Shown here one piece after another: positions 47,696 to 58,330 of a stretch of DNA of 64,000 nucleotides (position 1 is the first letter of the stretch; each line of letters begins with the position of its first letter). Location: positions 57,932,532 through 57,996,531 of the forward strand of contig NC_064843.1 in assembly GCF_024166365.1 (NCBI RefSeq), in the 5' to 3' direction. The translations under genes and the position numbers were made by a program. Under the pieces are notes generated by a model. That model was not told the origin of the DNA, did no database searches, and worked only from the letters and a program-made list of their open reading frames with translations. The stretch is from Elephas maximus indicus (lineage: Eukaryota > Chordata > Mammalia > Proboscidea > Elephantidae).

Positions 47696-49226
47696 GCCGG
47701 GTTCATGGAATGAATTCAGGAGTATTCCTTCCTCTTCTGTGTTCTGGAATAGTTTGAGTAGTATTGGTATCAACTCTTCTCTGAATGTTTGGCAGAATTC
47801 TATGGTGAAGCTGTCTGGGCCAGGGCTTTCTTTTGTTGGAATTTTTTTTATGACCTCTTTAATTTCTTTTGTGATGAGTCTGTTCTGATTTTCTACCTCA
47901 GTTTGCATTAGTTTGGGTAGTTGGTGTGTTAGCACTATGCTCTTTTAAGAACTATCTATTTGGGATCAAATTGGCAACAGCAACTCGAAAGATTAGATAG
48001 GAACCTTAGGGGGCAGTGAGTTTATGTTAATGGGGGAGGAACAACTCAGAAAAGGAGAGTGAGAATGGTTGCACAACTCAAAGAATGTAATCAATGTCAC
48101 TGAATTACACGCAGAAACTACTGGTGTATATTTTACTGCGTACATTCTCAATAACAACAAAAAAAAAGACAGAAGAGAACATTAATGTATCACAGAGGCA
48201 GCAACTTCCAGAAGCAACTGCTACCTAAGGAAAGAGGCTTAAAACCTGGAGGAGGCGGCAGTGGGGCTGGCACCCAGACCTTTGTGAGGGCACACACTGT
48301 GGTATGGGGACGTCTCAGCTTTGAAGAAGAGCCATGGGGCTGGCACCCAGACCCCTAAGGAGGAGTGTAACAGGCAGGTGCTGGTATCTCGGAGGAGAAG
48401 GGAACAAGGCTGGTTCCGCAAATGTTGGAAAAACTGCAAATTGGATCAATTGCTGCTACAAGAAGGCACTGCTGCTGCCAGGTGAAGCAGCACTCCTGAG
48501 TGACGCTGACAGGTACAGGAAGCAAAAAGGAACGAGTGCCTTCTCCCTCCTCCAGCCATTCATTCTTCCTCTACTTCCCTTACTGACAGAGCCTACCAGG
48601 GAGCAGCTGGCAAAGCAGGAAGGAGGTTGCAGAGTCCCAGTTCCAGCTCCACAGAACAGGGCACAGGAGGGCAGGTCTGGATTGAGAAAAACAAGAGCTT
48701 ACTAGCTGGCACCCAAGCTTCCTTGATCATCACTCTAACAAACCACCTGCAACCAAGACCTTGTTTAGGGTCTGTTTTGGTGACAACCTAACTTGATTCA
48801 AACCTCCTTCAAGTCCTCTGTTGATATTAAACCTCATGAAGTAGCAGTTATCTTTCTGATCTTTGGGTTGCAAGCAACAGACCAATGCTAATTAGTGAAA
48901 TAATATATCAAAATCCTGTGGAGTCACTTTCAGAACTGAAGGAAAGCCTGAAGAACCAGCCAAAACCACCCTGGAAGACCATAGAGATTACAGCACGGCT
49001 GGGGACGGGGACTTGACTACACTCCAGGGACCAGTGGATGGCCTCGTGAGAACACCCCACTGAGGGACAAAGTTTCACTGGTCTCAGATTTCAAATCCCC
49101 AGGAGAGAGAATCTAATTGCTGTCACTTGCTTACCCAAAGGCAAGACAACCTGACAGTCGGGTCAGGGCTGTGTCCAGTGTGGGCGGAGCATCCTGAATA
49201 CAGTATCTGGCAGCACACGCCGATTA

Positions 49227-49530
49227 GCTGTTTTAGGGAGGGTCCCCCCGGAAACTGACCCTGAGATAAGGATTCGAGGGCAAGCGGTTTATTTGAAAGA
49301 AATCATTTCTAGAGGGGCAGAAAAGTGAGACAGGGCAGGGAAAGACACATTGCTGAGTGGGTTTCTTTACAGGCTTCTAAGCTCAAACCCGCCGGGGACC
49401 TTAGAGAGACTAGATAGAGCATGCCCCAGGGTTAGCCTAACAGAGGAGAGAACTGGGGTGATTATCCACTAGGTCATGTCCATCACCGGCTGAGGGCTGC
49501 TCCTGGAGGTGTTAACTCCCCAGCACTTCG
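49227..49530 (+). repeat. Unassigned interspersed repeat (family A)
   Basis: 'agggagggtccccccggaaa' then 'gaccctgagataaggattcg' and 'ggtttatttgaaagaaatc' parallels 40495-40880. Confidence 0.55.
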
Positions 49531-50334
49531 GACCTACCCAGTTCGTGCAGCAAGCATACAGCTACAGACAGAGGAAACCCTAAGGCCTGGAAGTACGTTT
49601 ACCTGCCATGAGAAGCCACGGAGTGCAGACATGAACCAGTGCACCTAGTGTCAGGGGATCTGAGCGAAGCACGCAAGCAGCCAAATCCAGCAGCAGTTAT
49701 TGGTCCCAGCCCTAATGCTTGAGGAAATAGGAGGGGTAGGGAGCCAGGATAAGGCTTCTTTACGGAGACAGCTGCGGAGTCTCCCTTCTAGACCAGGCTT
49801 GAGGCCAAATCAGGGAGGAGGGGCCCAGACCTCTTGCTTAACTCTGTGACCAGCCCCAGTACATTATGTATCTCAGGTCTTGTCAAAGTCCTCGTGTTTT
49901 CTTGTCATCGATGCCACCGGGAGGCCCACGCTCAGCACCATGTTTACTAACAAGAAATACTTTTCAGAAAACACTAGTGACTGTGCTTGTTTTCAGAGAT
50001 CACAGGGAGAGGAAGGGCCAGGAAATTAACCCACTACACAGCTCTCCAAGCAGGGGAGAAGGAGAGCAGCAAAGAAAATGAACAAGCGGGGCAAGTCCTG
50101 GTGCTTTCAGAGGAACGAAGAGCCCGACTAGGCCCCAAAGTCCCCACTGCAGTTTGGCCACCAGCTGTCCCCACATTTCACACTGTGAGCCTAACTTTCA
50201 GGCCGAGGTGAGCCTGCCCAGAAAATGGTGCTTCTCTAGTCCTGCTCCCCACCACCCCCCATGACCTCATCTCCTTCCATCGTCCCCCTACAGTTCCCTT
50301 TATTTCTCCTCCCAAGCACATGAAGCCCATTCCC

Positions 50335-50640
50335 ACCCCAGGGCCTTTGCACTTGCAGCCCCCAAGGCCTGAAATGTTCTTCCCTCGGACCTTCACATGA
50401 CTGGCCCCATCTTGTCATTCAGATCACGTGTTACCTCCTCCACCAGGTCCCTGGACCACCAACTCCGAATCGCCACCACCGCTCCCAGTCACCAGCACGT
50501 CGCCCTATATGACTTCTAGTACCGTCTCTAACTTTCTCGTTATCTGCTTGCTTAGGCATTTCCTTACTCCTCACTGGAACATCACGTCTGTGATTGTTCT
50601 CTGCTGCCTCCTTGCTACCCAGAATCGTGCCTGGCACAGA
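50335..50640. repeat. L2-like LINE 3' fragment
   Basis: 'ggcctttgcacttgcagccc' ... 'ggcctgaaatgttcttccct' ... 'cacgtgttacctcctccacc' is the usual order in L2 3' ends. Confidence 0.7.
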
Positions 50641-50715
50641 AGGAGCCCCCAGTCCTTTTTTTTTTTTTTTTTGATAGATTGAATATAAACATGAAGTTTC
50701 TTTCCAAAAATATTT

Positions 50716-50927
50716 TTTAAAAAACAGTTGCCGTCAAGTGGATTCCAATTCATGGTGACTCCATATGCGTCAGAGTAGAACTGAGCTTCACAGGGCTTCT
50801 GACGGCTGATTTTTTGGATGTAGAGTGCCAGGCCTTTCTTCTGAGGTGCCTCTGTGGGGACTTGAACCACCAACCTTTCAGTTAGCAGCTAAACATGTTA
50901 ACCATTTGCACCACCCAGGAACTCCTT
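50716..50927 (-). mobile_element. AfroSINE (long type)
   Basis: Tail 'gtggattccaattcatggtg', middle 'gccaggcctttcttctgagg', head 'tgcaccacccaggaactcc', reversed. Confidence 0.9.
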
Positions 50928-51415
50928 CCAAAAAGATATGCCCTGCCCTTTTTAAATAACAATACTAACTGAACAAATAGGTCAAAAAATAAAGACTTAA
51001 TGGGGGAAAAGAAAGCGTTTGCTGTGGCTACTCATGTTAAATACACACACTGGCCAGAATTCCTAGTATGTTCTGAGCTCCCCCTAATGGTTTTCATCAT
51101 TCTTGCTTCAGCTTTTAAATTAGAAATATTTCACAACTGTGCAATGGAGTGGGCTCTCCATTCATCTTTTTAAAAGCTCATTTCTGAGTTTTTTTAAGCT
51201 CTTAATAGAAAGGAAAGGTGATTCCATTTAGTATTCTTTCTGTTATTTATAACAATGGAACTACAGAATGTAACCGATGGCCCCGTTGATCTTCTCTGAT
51301 GAGCGTAGTTGTCTTAACAGATTTTTTTTTTTTTTTTTTTTGATGCAAGAATCCATTTAAGCGTATTACTCAGTGCCCAGCATCTACCTTAGAGTATCTA
51401 CACAGGGGAGATGTA

Positions 51416-51597
51416 TGGAGTCCCTGGGTGGTGCAAACCGTTGGAGTGCTCAACTGCTAACTGAACGGTTGGAGGTTCGAGTCCACCCAGAGATCCACTT
51501 CTGAAGAATCAGCCATGAAAACCCTACGGGGCACAGTTCTACTCTGGCACACATGGGGTCACCATGAGTCAGAAACGACTCAATGGCAAATGCTTTT
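51416..51597 (+). mobile_element. AfroSINE (long type, internally shortened)
   Basis: Head 'ggagtccctgggtggtgcaa', tail 'ggtcaccatgagtcagaaac'. The 'cctcggaagaaaggcctgg' part of the middle is missing. Confidence 0.9.
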
Positions 51598-51607
51598 TTA
51601 AAAAAAT

Positions 51608-52535
51608 AGGCTGTTGTTGTTAGGTGCTGTCAACATCGGTTCCGGCTCATAGCTACCCTTCGCACAACATAGCAAAACACTGCCCGGTCCTGCACCATCC
51701 TCACAATTGTAGTTACGTTTGAGCCCATCGTTGCAGCCACTGTGTCAATCCATCTCGTTGAGGGTCTTCCTCTTTTTCACTGACCCTCGACTTTACCAAG
51801 CATGATGTCCTTCTCCAGGGACTGGTCCCTCCTGATAACTTGTCCAAAATATGTGAGACAAAGTCTCACCATCCTTGCTTCTAAGGAGCATTCTGGCTGT
51901 ACCTCTTCCAAAACAGATCTGTTCATTCTTTTGGCAGTCCATGGAATATCCAATATCTTTCACAACACCGTAACTCAAAGGCGTCAATTCTTCTTCAGCC
52001 TTCCTTACTCATTGTCTAGCTTTCACTTGCATATGAGGCAACTGAAAATACCATGGCTTGGGTCAGGCGCACCTTAGTCCCCAAAGTGACTACGTTGCTT
52101 TTTAACACCTTAAAGAGGTCCTTTGCAGCAAATTGGCCCAATGCAATGCGTCCTCTGATTTCTTGACTGCTACTTCCCTGGGCTTTGATTGTGGATCTAA
52201 GTAAAATGAAATCCTTGACAACATCAATCTTTTCTCCGTTTATCATGATGTTGCTTACTGGTCCAGTGGTGAGGATTTTTGTTTTCTTTGAGGTGGAGTC
52301 CACACTGAAAGCTGGAGTCTTTGATTTTCATCAGTAAGTGCTTCAAGTCCTCTTCACTTCCAACAAGCAAGATCGTGTCATCTGTGTATTGCATGTAGCT
52401 AATGAATCTTCCTCCAATTCTGGTGCCACGTTCTTCTTCATAGAGTCCGGCTTCTTGGATTATTTGGTCAGCATACAGATTGAATAAGTATGGTGAAAGG
52501 ATACAACCCTCACATACACTTTTCCTGATAAGTAA
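51608..52535 (-). mobile_element. RTE-type LINE, 5' truncated
   Basis: Minus-strand RTE from its 3' end (51608, AACAACAACAGCC-like) to a break at an A-run near 52535. The relic at 52571-52224 has CEGCILSPYLFNLYAD and YTDDTILL (TDD where RTE normally has ADD). The 52303-52016 relic follows in another frame. Inactive. Confidence 0.88.
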
Positions 52536-52814
52536 AAAAAAAAAAAAAAAAACTGTAATTGGTATAAACAAAAAACATTTTTGGACTCTTAGTGAAAAAA
52601 ATAGGTGCCTAAAGGTAACATTAAGATTTTTGTAAAGATTCTAGTTTTGAGTAATTTCTATTTCTTAGGATGTGACACGGGGTAAGGACATGGCTGCACA
52701 TGTGTGTGGGTATGTGTGGGTGTGTAAGAGTGTGCACACACACACGACAGGGTTAGAGTAAACTGAGATCATTGATAAACTGAAAACATCTCCCCTTACC
52801 AACGCAGCATACCA

Positions 52815-52857
52815 TTTGGCACGTGAGTTGGAACTGACACGACGGCACCTAACAACA
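52815..52857 (+). mobile_element. RTE 3' tail fragment
   Basis: 'gtgagttggaactgacacga' and 'cggcacctaacaaca' are the terminal bases of the RTE family. Confidence 0.65.
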
Positions 52858-52927
52858 TGCTCAATAAATGCTTGTTGGACTAATAATTCAATGACCTAAA
52901 ATTGTCATCTCTGACCGAGAAAATATT

Positions 52928-53011
52928 AAGTATCTTATGGGGCAGTTCTACTCTGTCCTACAGGGTCACTGTGAATCAGAATCGACTCGACAATCACTGG
53001 TTTTTGGTTTT
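52928..53011 (+). mobile_element. AfroSINE 3' fragment
   Basis: 'cttatggggcagttctactc' then 'cagggtcactgtgaatcaga' and a T-rich end. The head is missing. Confidence 0.85.
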
Positions 53012-53149
53012 TTTATGCAAAAGTACATTCAGTATGGACAGGGGAGGGAGGGCGGAAGGGTGACAGCTAAAGGATACAGGTTTCTCTTGGAGGTGATAAA
53101 ACAGTCTGGAATTGACTGTGGCGATGGTCACACAACTCTGAAAATACTA

Positions 53150-53300
53150 ACATCTTTTACTGGCTACCTGGCTCTCCTTGTCACACTTCTCCATTCCCCT
53201 ACTGGTGCTTCCTGGGATCTCGTCCCAAAGGAACTACTCACATCCAAATACTGGCTTCAGGGTCTGCCTTTGGGGGAACCCAAACAGACACCTCCAGTCA
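53150..53300 (-). repeat. Unassigned interspersed repeat (family A)
   Basis: The reverse complement reads 'ctgtttgggttcccccaaag' then 'gcagaccctgaagccagtat', parallel to 40495 and 49227. Confidence 0.55.
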
Positions 53301-53613
53301 TTTTATCTTTAACAAAACACTCATCCACCAGGAGCATGCTCTTGTGCTGGAAATGGAATGAAAGTAAGCCAAATGTCAACAATTAGCATTTCTGTGTGAA
53401 ATTCAGACACTATCTGGGCCTCTGATGAGTTTCTGCATGAACCATGATAAAGGGCAAATCTCTCTTTCCTAAACAAGTCTGGTTTAGTGGCCCTCTAACA
53501 GAGCATGCTCATTAAAATATTCATCACGCCTTAGTCCTAAGTGTGGTGGACCCACCTACATTCCCAAGGCCCCTATTAATTAGACAAAGGATGGTGCAAG
53601 GAAAAAAAATTTT

Positions 53614-53619
53614 TTTAAT
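53614..53619 (-). terminator. BFSP1: Candidate BFSP1 polyadenylation signal ATTAAA
   Basis: TTTAAT on the plus strand is ATTAAA on the minus strand, about 140 nt after the BFSP1 stop. This gives a short 3' UTR, in line with my memory of the roughly 2.2-kb human mRNA. Confidence 0.5.
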
Positions 53620-53756
53620 TAAGGCTTCATTGGCAATGCCAGATGGGTCAACTACGGTCTAATCCAAACAAAAACCTTCACTCTTAGATCATCTGCTCTA
53701 AAAAATCAAAGCACTTCCCATCCCAAAGACGTTTGCTCCATTTGAGCCTAGGCATT

Positions 53757-54703
53757 TTAAGAGCCTTTCTCTCCCAGTTTCTTCTTGTCTGCCTTTGTCT
53801 TTCCCACTGTGGTCTCCACAATGATGGCAGTTTCTTCATATGTCTGAATGCTCTCAGACGAAAACTTCTCAATGGATTCCATCACTTCCACCTTCTCATA
53901 TGCCAATGCCTTGGGAGGGCTTTTTCCTATCAGGTCACTGCTGGTAGACCCATGCTCCTCAGAGGTATCCTGGTCGGCCTCAGGCTTTTCAGATTGGGGT
54001 GTAGATGGTCCCTCTGGAATGACCTCGACGTGGGGCTTCCCAGTCTCCTCGCCCTCCTGGCCATCATGTTTCTCCTCAGGCCCTTTAAGCTCTTCAGCAT
54101 TTATCTCCTTCTCCTCGTCTGTGGTGGGTTGGTCGGCAGGGTGCCCATCTTCCCTCTCCTGGGTATCCCCTTGTCCGTTCTCCAAAGGGGGCGTGGGCTG
54201 CTCAGGAGTAGGCTCCACAGGGCTGTCAGGATGCACAGAGTCTTCCTCAGTAGAAACAATCACCCCACCTTTGGCCGGGATAGAGGAGGGAGAGAACCCA
54301 GGGTCCACATGACTGGCGTCCCCTGTGACCAGCACATACCGCCCTTTAGTATAGAGGTCGGCTGGGGGCTCAGGCTCTTTGGGGCTTCTCACCCTGTCCT
54401 TGACCATCTTGTGTAGTTTTCCGAAGGCTTTGCTTATCTGCCCTCCATCGGGGATGTCCTCTGGAGCCCCTTCTTGCATTGAGGAACTTGCTTTCTCAGC
54501 CCCTGATTCGAGCTTCAATTCACCTTCTTCTTGAAGTACCACCTGCACCTGCTCTGAGTCTTCCAGACCGCTGAATGGTATGTCTTCCAGAGCTTCATCT
54601 GCTCTGTCTTTAACTATGATCTCCTTTCTCCTTGAAACATTCTTGAGGAGGCCTTTTTGTCTTGGCTTGGCTGTTGTTATATCCTGCACAGCCCTGGTGA
54701 GAT
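53757..54703 (-). CDS. BFSP1: BFSP1 exon 8: tail domain of filensin
   Basis: Filensin pairs with phakinin (BFSP2) to build the beaded filaments of lens fibre cells. This 947-nt exon begins with AT of a split Asp codon (acceptor AG at 54704-54705 after a 13-T tract) and ends with TAA at 53757-53759. It encodes [17 protein letters not shown], a long acidic, Pro/Glu-rich tail, and a conserved end ([18 protein letters not shown], then [14 protein letters not shown]). The known caspase/myristoylation junction is kept: EDIPD at 54459-54447, followed by GGQISK. The Asp lies 229 residues from the end, against 232 for human Asp433. No break is seen. Antisense open frames of 154 and 227 codons overlap it and I take them as shadows. 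Confidence 0.98.
54447..54464 (-). other. BFSP1: Filensin caspase site preceding an N-myristoylation glycine
   Basis: Codons for EDIPD end at 54447, and the next codon (54446-54444) is Gly. Cleavage after DIPD would expose GGQISK, which fits the G-x-x-x-S/T myristoylation pattern. In human filensin the equivalent site is Asp433/Gly434 (from memory). Confidence 0.8.
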
Positions 54704-54871
54704 CTTAAAAAAAAAAAAAGGAAAGGAGAATACATAATAAATCAAGTATAATTGGCAATGAAAGGGAAAGAAAATACAGTATTCATTCAAAAATACACTA
54801 ACTGTATTGGAGACAAACGCCTAGCACTGGAACAGAATTTTTATACATGGCACAAAAGCAATGAGACAAAG

Positions 54872-54965
54872 GCCCTGGTTCTTAGCACCCAAGGCCTAAG
54901 TTGAGGTCCCAGCTCTGCTAAGGAGCTGGGCAACCTTGAATGAATCACTCGGCCCCTCTGGGCTT
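54872..54965. repeat. MIR-like fragment
   Basis: 'gtcccagctctgctaaggag' and 'ctgggcaaccttgaatgaat' followed by 'cactcggcccctctgggc' match the MIR 3' core. Confidence 0.65.
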
Positions 54966-55784
54966 CCAGAGCTGGGGGAAGGAGCTGCTGAAGGCTCCTG
55001 TTCTGACACTGTCAGTCGCCATAACACTGGTCATCACACTGATATTACTGCCCTAACACTCAGTGTGGGCAACAGCGCCTGCCAACTACAGCCCCTGCGG
55101 AGCTAATGGCAGATACATGGATCCACAGGCCAGGCAACGGACACCCTTTCCTCAAAGGTCAATCTCTCCTCCAAAGAGAGACAGCAGCCTGTGCCCCTGA
55201 CATATTCAGAACAATTACAGGCTACGGAATCTACAGGACATACTTTTCCTCCACTTGACCCAAGCTAAACAATATGGCTGCCCTTTGAGTCACACCCCCT
55301 TCCTCCTGAGCAAACAGAGAAAGTGATGCTATTAAATTCAGAAATAACAGGAATTATGTGCTCTCAAGGCCACGTTCATTTCTTCAGACTAGCGAAAGGA
55401 AAAACTGTAAGTTGAGAAGATCATCCAACAATCTCACCCTGACTCACTCTAAGAAGCATTTCTACCCCACTTCACTAACGTAGTGATGTTTGAGCTTTTT
55501 CATCCCAAAGGCCTTCTTCATCTCTTTCCACCGTCAGCCACTGGCCCGAGACAGACACACAATGGCATCTAGGTGGGTCGACTCAAGATGGAGAGAACTC
55601 AGGGAGTGGAAAGCGGCCATGAAACAGTAATGAGAAGGGGATGCAGAGGGGGAACACGTCAGAGGAACAGACCAGCCAGGGTGCTAGGGCGGGGAGGAAG
55701 GCATGTTTGCAAGACAGCCTAGGTGATTTTGTTCAAAACTCATTAAGAATTTCAAGGCAGCAGCAGCAGAGCATTAAGCCCTTC

Positions 55785-55890
55785 TGGGATGGGGATGAGG
55801 GGACCCTTCTGAGCATGGGAGCCCTTCTGAGTGTGGAGACCCTGAGTATTGGGGGGAGCCTTCTAGGTACGCGAGGGGGCTTCTGAGCAG
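55785..55890. repeat. Short degenerate tandem repeat, unit about 18-22 bp
   Basis: 'cccttctgagcatgggag' recurs with changes ('cccttctgagtgtggag', 'ccttctaggtacgcgagg', 'gcttctgagcagagagg'), four to five copies. Confidence 0.7.
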
Positions 55891-56633
55891 AGAGGTGGAC
55901 ACCCTTGGGGGCACGGGCCCTTGCCCAGGTCGCACAACATGGCGCCGGCCCTGGGGGTTTGGCACTGGGACTGCCGTTCCTTCCAACAACATTCTGACTC
56001 TGAATCCCCATTTCCACATAAGAAACATGGATTTAAAGGCCCTAGAAATAACGAACAACTGACATTACCATCTTTTCTTTCTTTCCGAAATGCTGTGTTG
56101 GTTCAGAACCGGGGAGATTTAGATGTCTGAGGTGACCCCTCAAAGGTGTGTGCAACCAATCCAAGAAAGACCTAAAGTTAAAGGCAGAAGCTGCATTGGC
56201 CCGGCAGGCCTATTTCTGCTGGGTTTTGAAAGGGGAGAAAGCGAACAATAACTGAGCACCAACTCAGGCCCTGGATGACGCACCTTACATAAGATAGTTC
56301 GTTTAGTTTGGGGAAAAAAATACAAGTTGGTATTTATTTCAGCAATTTGAGCTCAGGGATTTTTTCAGGGTAACCTGCTTCACATTCAGGAATGGCATTC
56401 AAGGGACAACCTATCCCCCAAGTCTGATTCTCTCCTTGCAAACTTCTTTGCTCATTTAGCACCCGCAGGGCTACCTGAAAGAGGGAGGGATGGGACCCTC
56501 ACATAGACGCATGTAATTCCCAGACGCATTAGAAGGAAGCATGAATGTGAAGGTCAGGAAGAAAGCCGCTTGTTTTTTTTCTATTTTTGACACAACAGAA
56601 AACAACAGAAGCCAGGGTTGGGGAGTGTGTTAC

Positions 56634-56719
56634 CTTTCCCGCCAGGAAGAGGGCTGAGGGACGCTCTGGGGCACTGGATGAAGAGGGTGACAGGAGTTTC
56701 CGTGAAGGCGGAGTTAAGC
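56634..56719 (-). CDS. BFSP1: BFSP1 exon 7: rod-tail linker
   Basis: An 86-nt exon hidden inside a longer chance frame. On the minus strand the acceptor is CCTTCCCTCAG (AG at 56721-56720). The first G completes Arg (AG|G) from exon 6, then 28 codons run LNSAFTETPVTLFIQCPRAS then LSPLPGGK, and a last G joins AT of exon 8 to make Asp. The donor is GTAACA at 56633. Human exon 7, by memory, also has 28 codons beginning LTSAFIETPI, so length and phase agree exactly while only about 16 of 28 residues match. The segment links the end of coil 2 to the tail and is predicted to be unstructured. Confidence 0.93.
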
Positions 56720-57597
56720 CTGAGGGAAGGAACCAGAAAGAGTGTGGCTGCCATCTTTATCTCACCAAGCCAAAGAGACGGCCAGGAGCCAGGGCAGCTC
56801 TCTCTAATGTTAAGCAAAAATGAAAAAAGTTTCCCTACATCCAGCTGCTTATTTATTACATACAACTTTAAACAGGTAACCACATATACACTAATACACT
56901 GGGTGAAAATGTCAAGGAAATGAACATTTCTTTGTGCTCAATTCATAAGCTGTGAAACACGCTTGCAGAAAAATTGTGAAGTAGGGCAAGTTTATAATCT
57001 AAAAATGCCCCTTCTCTGTTGGGCAGGGTTTTTATTTGGTTTTGGATTTAATAACAGGGCGGCCAGTACATGCCAAAGGCAAACAGGGTATAATATCTCT
57101 AACTTGTTATTAAAAAATAAGATACATTAGATGTAAGTAGAGAGAGGGAAAAAATGATCAAGCAATTGGGACAAAATGTAAACAGGTGGTGGCTCCAGGC
57201 AGTGAGTATTCTGGGGTCCCTTGTTCTATTCTTGCAACACTTCTCTTCATTTGAAGTTCTACCAAAATTAAGTTACAAACAAACAGGAGGGGTAACCATT
57301 ACCTTCTCATGAAGAGATGGGGGGGCAAAGGGGTGTCCGCAGAACAAAAATTTTCCCAAGGGCATTGAAAGCTAGATCAAGACCTATTTTTGTAAATGTC
57401 CACATAAAGCTTTTACTGTAACAGAAATATGATTTGGAACATCAACCGTAAACAGAGAAAGAAAAAGATAACCTTGTTCCTCCCGCTAAACACTCAAACG
57501 CAGGCAGCCAAGAGAGAGCGCCCCGAGTGGAGGAAAGAACTGCTCCTTGTGGGCTATGTCAGGTGTTTCTCTTTTAATTCAGCATAAACCCAGAAAG

Positions 57598-57803
57598 GAG
57601 TCCCTGGATGGTGCAAACGGGTAACGCGCTCGGCTGCTAACCGACAGGTTGGAGGTTCAAGTCCACCCAGAGGCTCCTTGGAAGAAGGGCCTGGCAATCT
57701 CCTTCTGAAAAATCAGCCATTGAAAACCCGATGGAACACAGTTCTACCCAGACATGTATGTGGTCACCATGAGTGGGAACCAACTCCACAGCAGCTGGTG
57801 TGT
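57598..57803 (+). mobile_element. AfroSINE (long type), well preserved
   Basis: Head 'ggagtccctggatggtgcaa', B box 'ggttggaggttcaagtcca', middle 'gctccttggaagaagggcct', tail 'ggtcaccatgagtgggaacc'. Confidence 0.92.
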
Positions 57804-57934
57804 ATGTACGTGAACATAGAAAATTCGCAATATGGAATGAAGCAGCACGACTTGGTAGAGAATCAGTACCCTTCTATGAGGTCACTGTGCCCAGTCTTTT
57901 CTCTGAAGGATATCTCAGATGTGGGTATGGATAA

Positions 57935-58330
57935 TGCTATGGACTGAATTATGTCCCCCCAAAATAAGTGTTGACATCCTAAACCTTGTACCTGTAAATA
58001 TGACCCTGTTTGGATATAGAAACTTCCTTTTGTTATATTAATGAGGTCATTGAAGAGTAGGGTGGGTCATTCATAAACCTAATCCCTTCTGAGTTACAAA
58101 AAGACCAAGAGAGACACAGAGACACACACAGGGGAAGACAAATGCCCAGGAATACTGAGGATTGCCGGCAGATGCCAGAAACTAAGAGAGGCTAGCAGAG
58201 GGAATCAACGTGGCCAGGCCCTGATTTGGACTATTAGCCTCCAGGACTGTGAGAAAATAAATTTCTGTTCTTCAAAGCGACTCGCTCGTGGTATGTTTGT
58301 TACTGCAGCACGAGGTAACTAGGGTGGACA
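57935..58330 (+). mobile_element. MaLR-like LTR, diverged
   Basis: Starts TGCTATGGACTGAATTATGT and contains 'gaggtcattgaagagtaggg' and 'tccaggactgtgagaaaata' with an AATAAA near 58256, the usual order in MaLR LTRs. The right end is blurred. No coding part. Confidence 0.75.

Larger units (their letters stand above)
44812..48167 (-). mobile_element. 5'-inverted L1 (twin-priming-like), with SINE and LTR insertions
   Basis: 44812-47936 is L1 ORF2 read on the minus strand (relics at 45694-45449, 46769-46575 and 47935-47600, the last with [13 protein letters not shown] of the reverse transcriptase). At 47936 the orientation flips: 47937-48167 is the L1 3' terminus on the plus strand, ending in an A-run near 48158. 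Inserted later are a SINE (45277-45442) and a MaLR-like LTR (47178-47695). No coding capacity remains. I did not find clear target-site duplications for the whole element. Confidence 0.82.
44031..53610. other. Intergenic region between convergent PCSK2 and BFSP1
   Basis: Mostly mobile elements (listed separately). Ordinary single-copy-looking parts are 48170-49220, 49540-50330 and 50930-51410. At 48263-48280 and 48336-48353 the 18-bp string GGGGCTGGCACCCAGACC is repeated. The stretch 52540-53600 has a TG/CA-rich patch (52700-52745) and little else. I see no supported gene. Confidence 0.8.
54704..56633 (-). other. BFSP1: BFSP1 intron 7
   Basis: Mostly single-copy sequence. A MIR-like piece lies at 54872-54965 and a short degenerate tandem repeat at 55785-55890. 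No further coding exon is needed: the frame passes G|AT across it. Confidence 0.85.

Noticed and set aside
48334-48705. A 123-codon intergenic open frame
   Set aside because: It overlaps a simple 18-bp duplication, has no domain, and has no start or promoter support.
53733-54416. A 227-codon plus-strand open frame, and a second of 154 codons, opposite BFSP1 exon 8
   Set aside because: They lie wholly antisense to a strong coding exon whose GC- and Glu/Pro-rich codons leave few stops on the other strand. There is no family resemblance or splice support.
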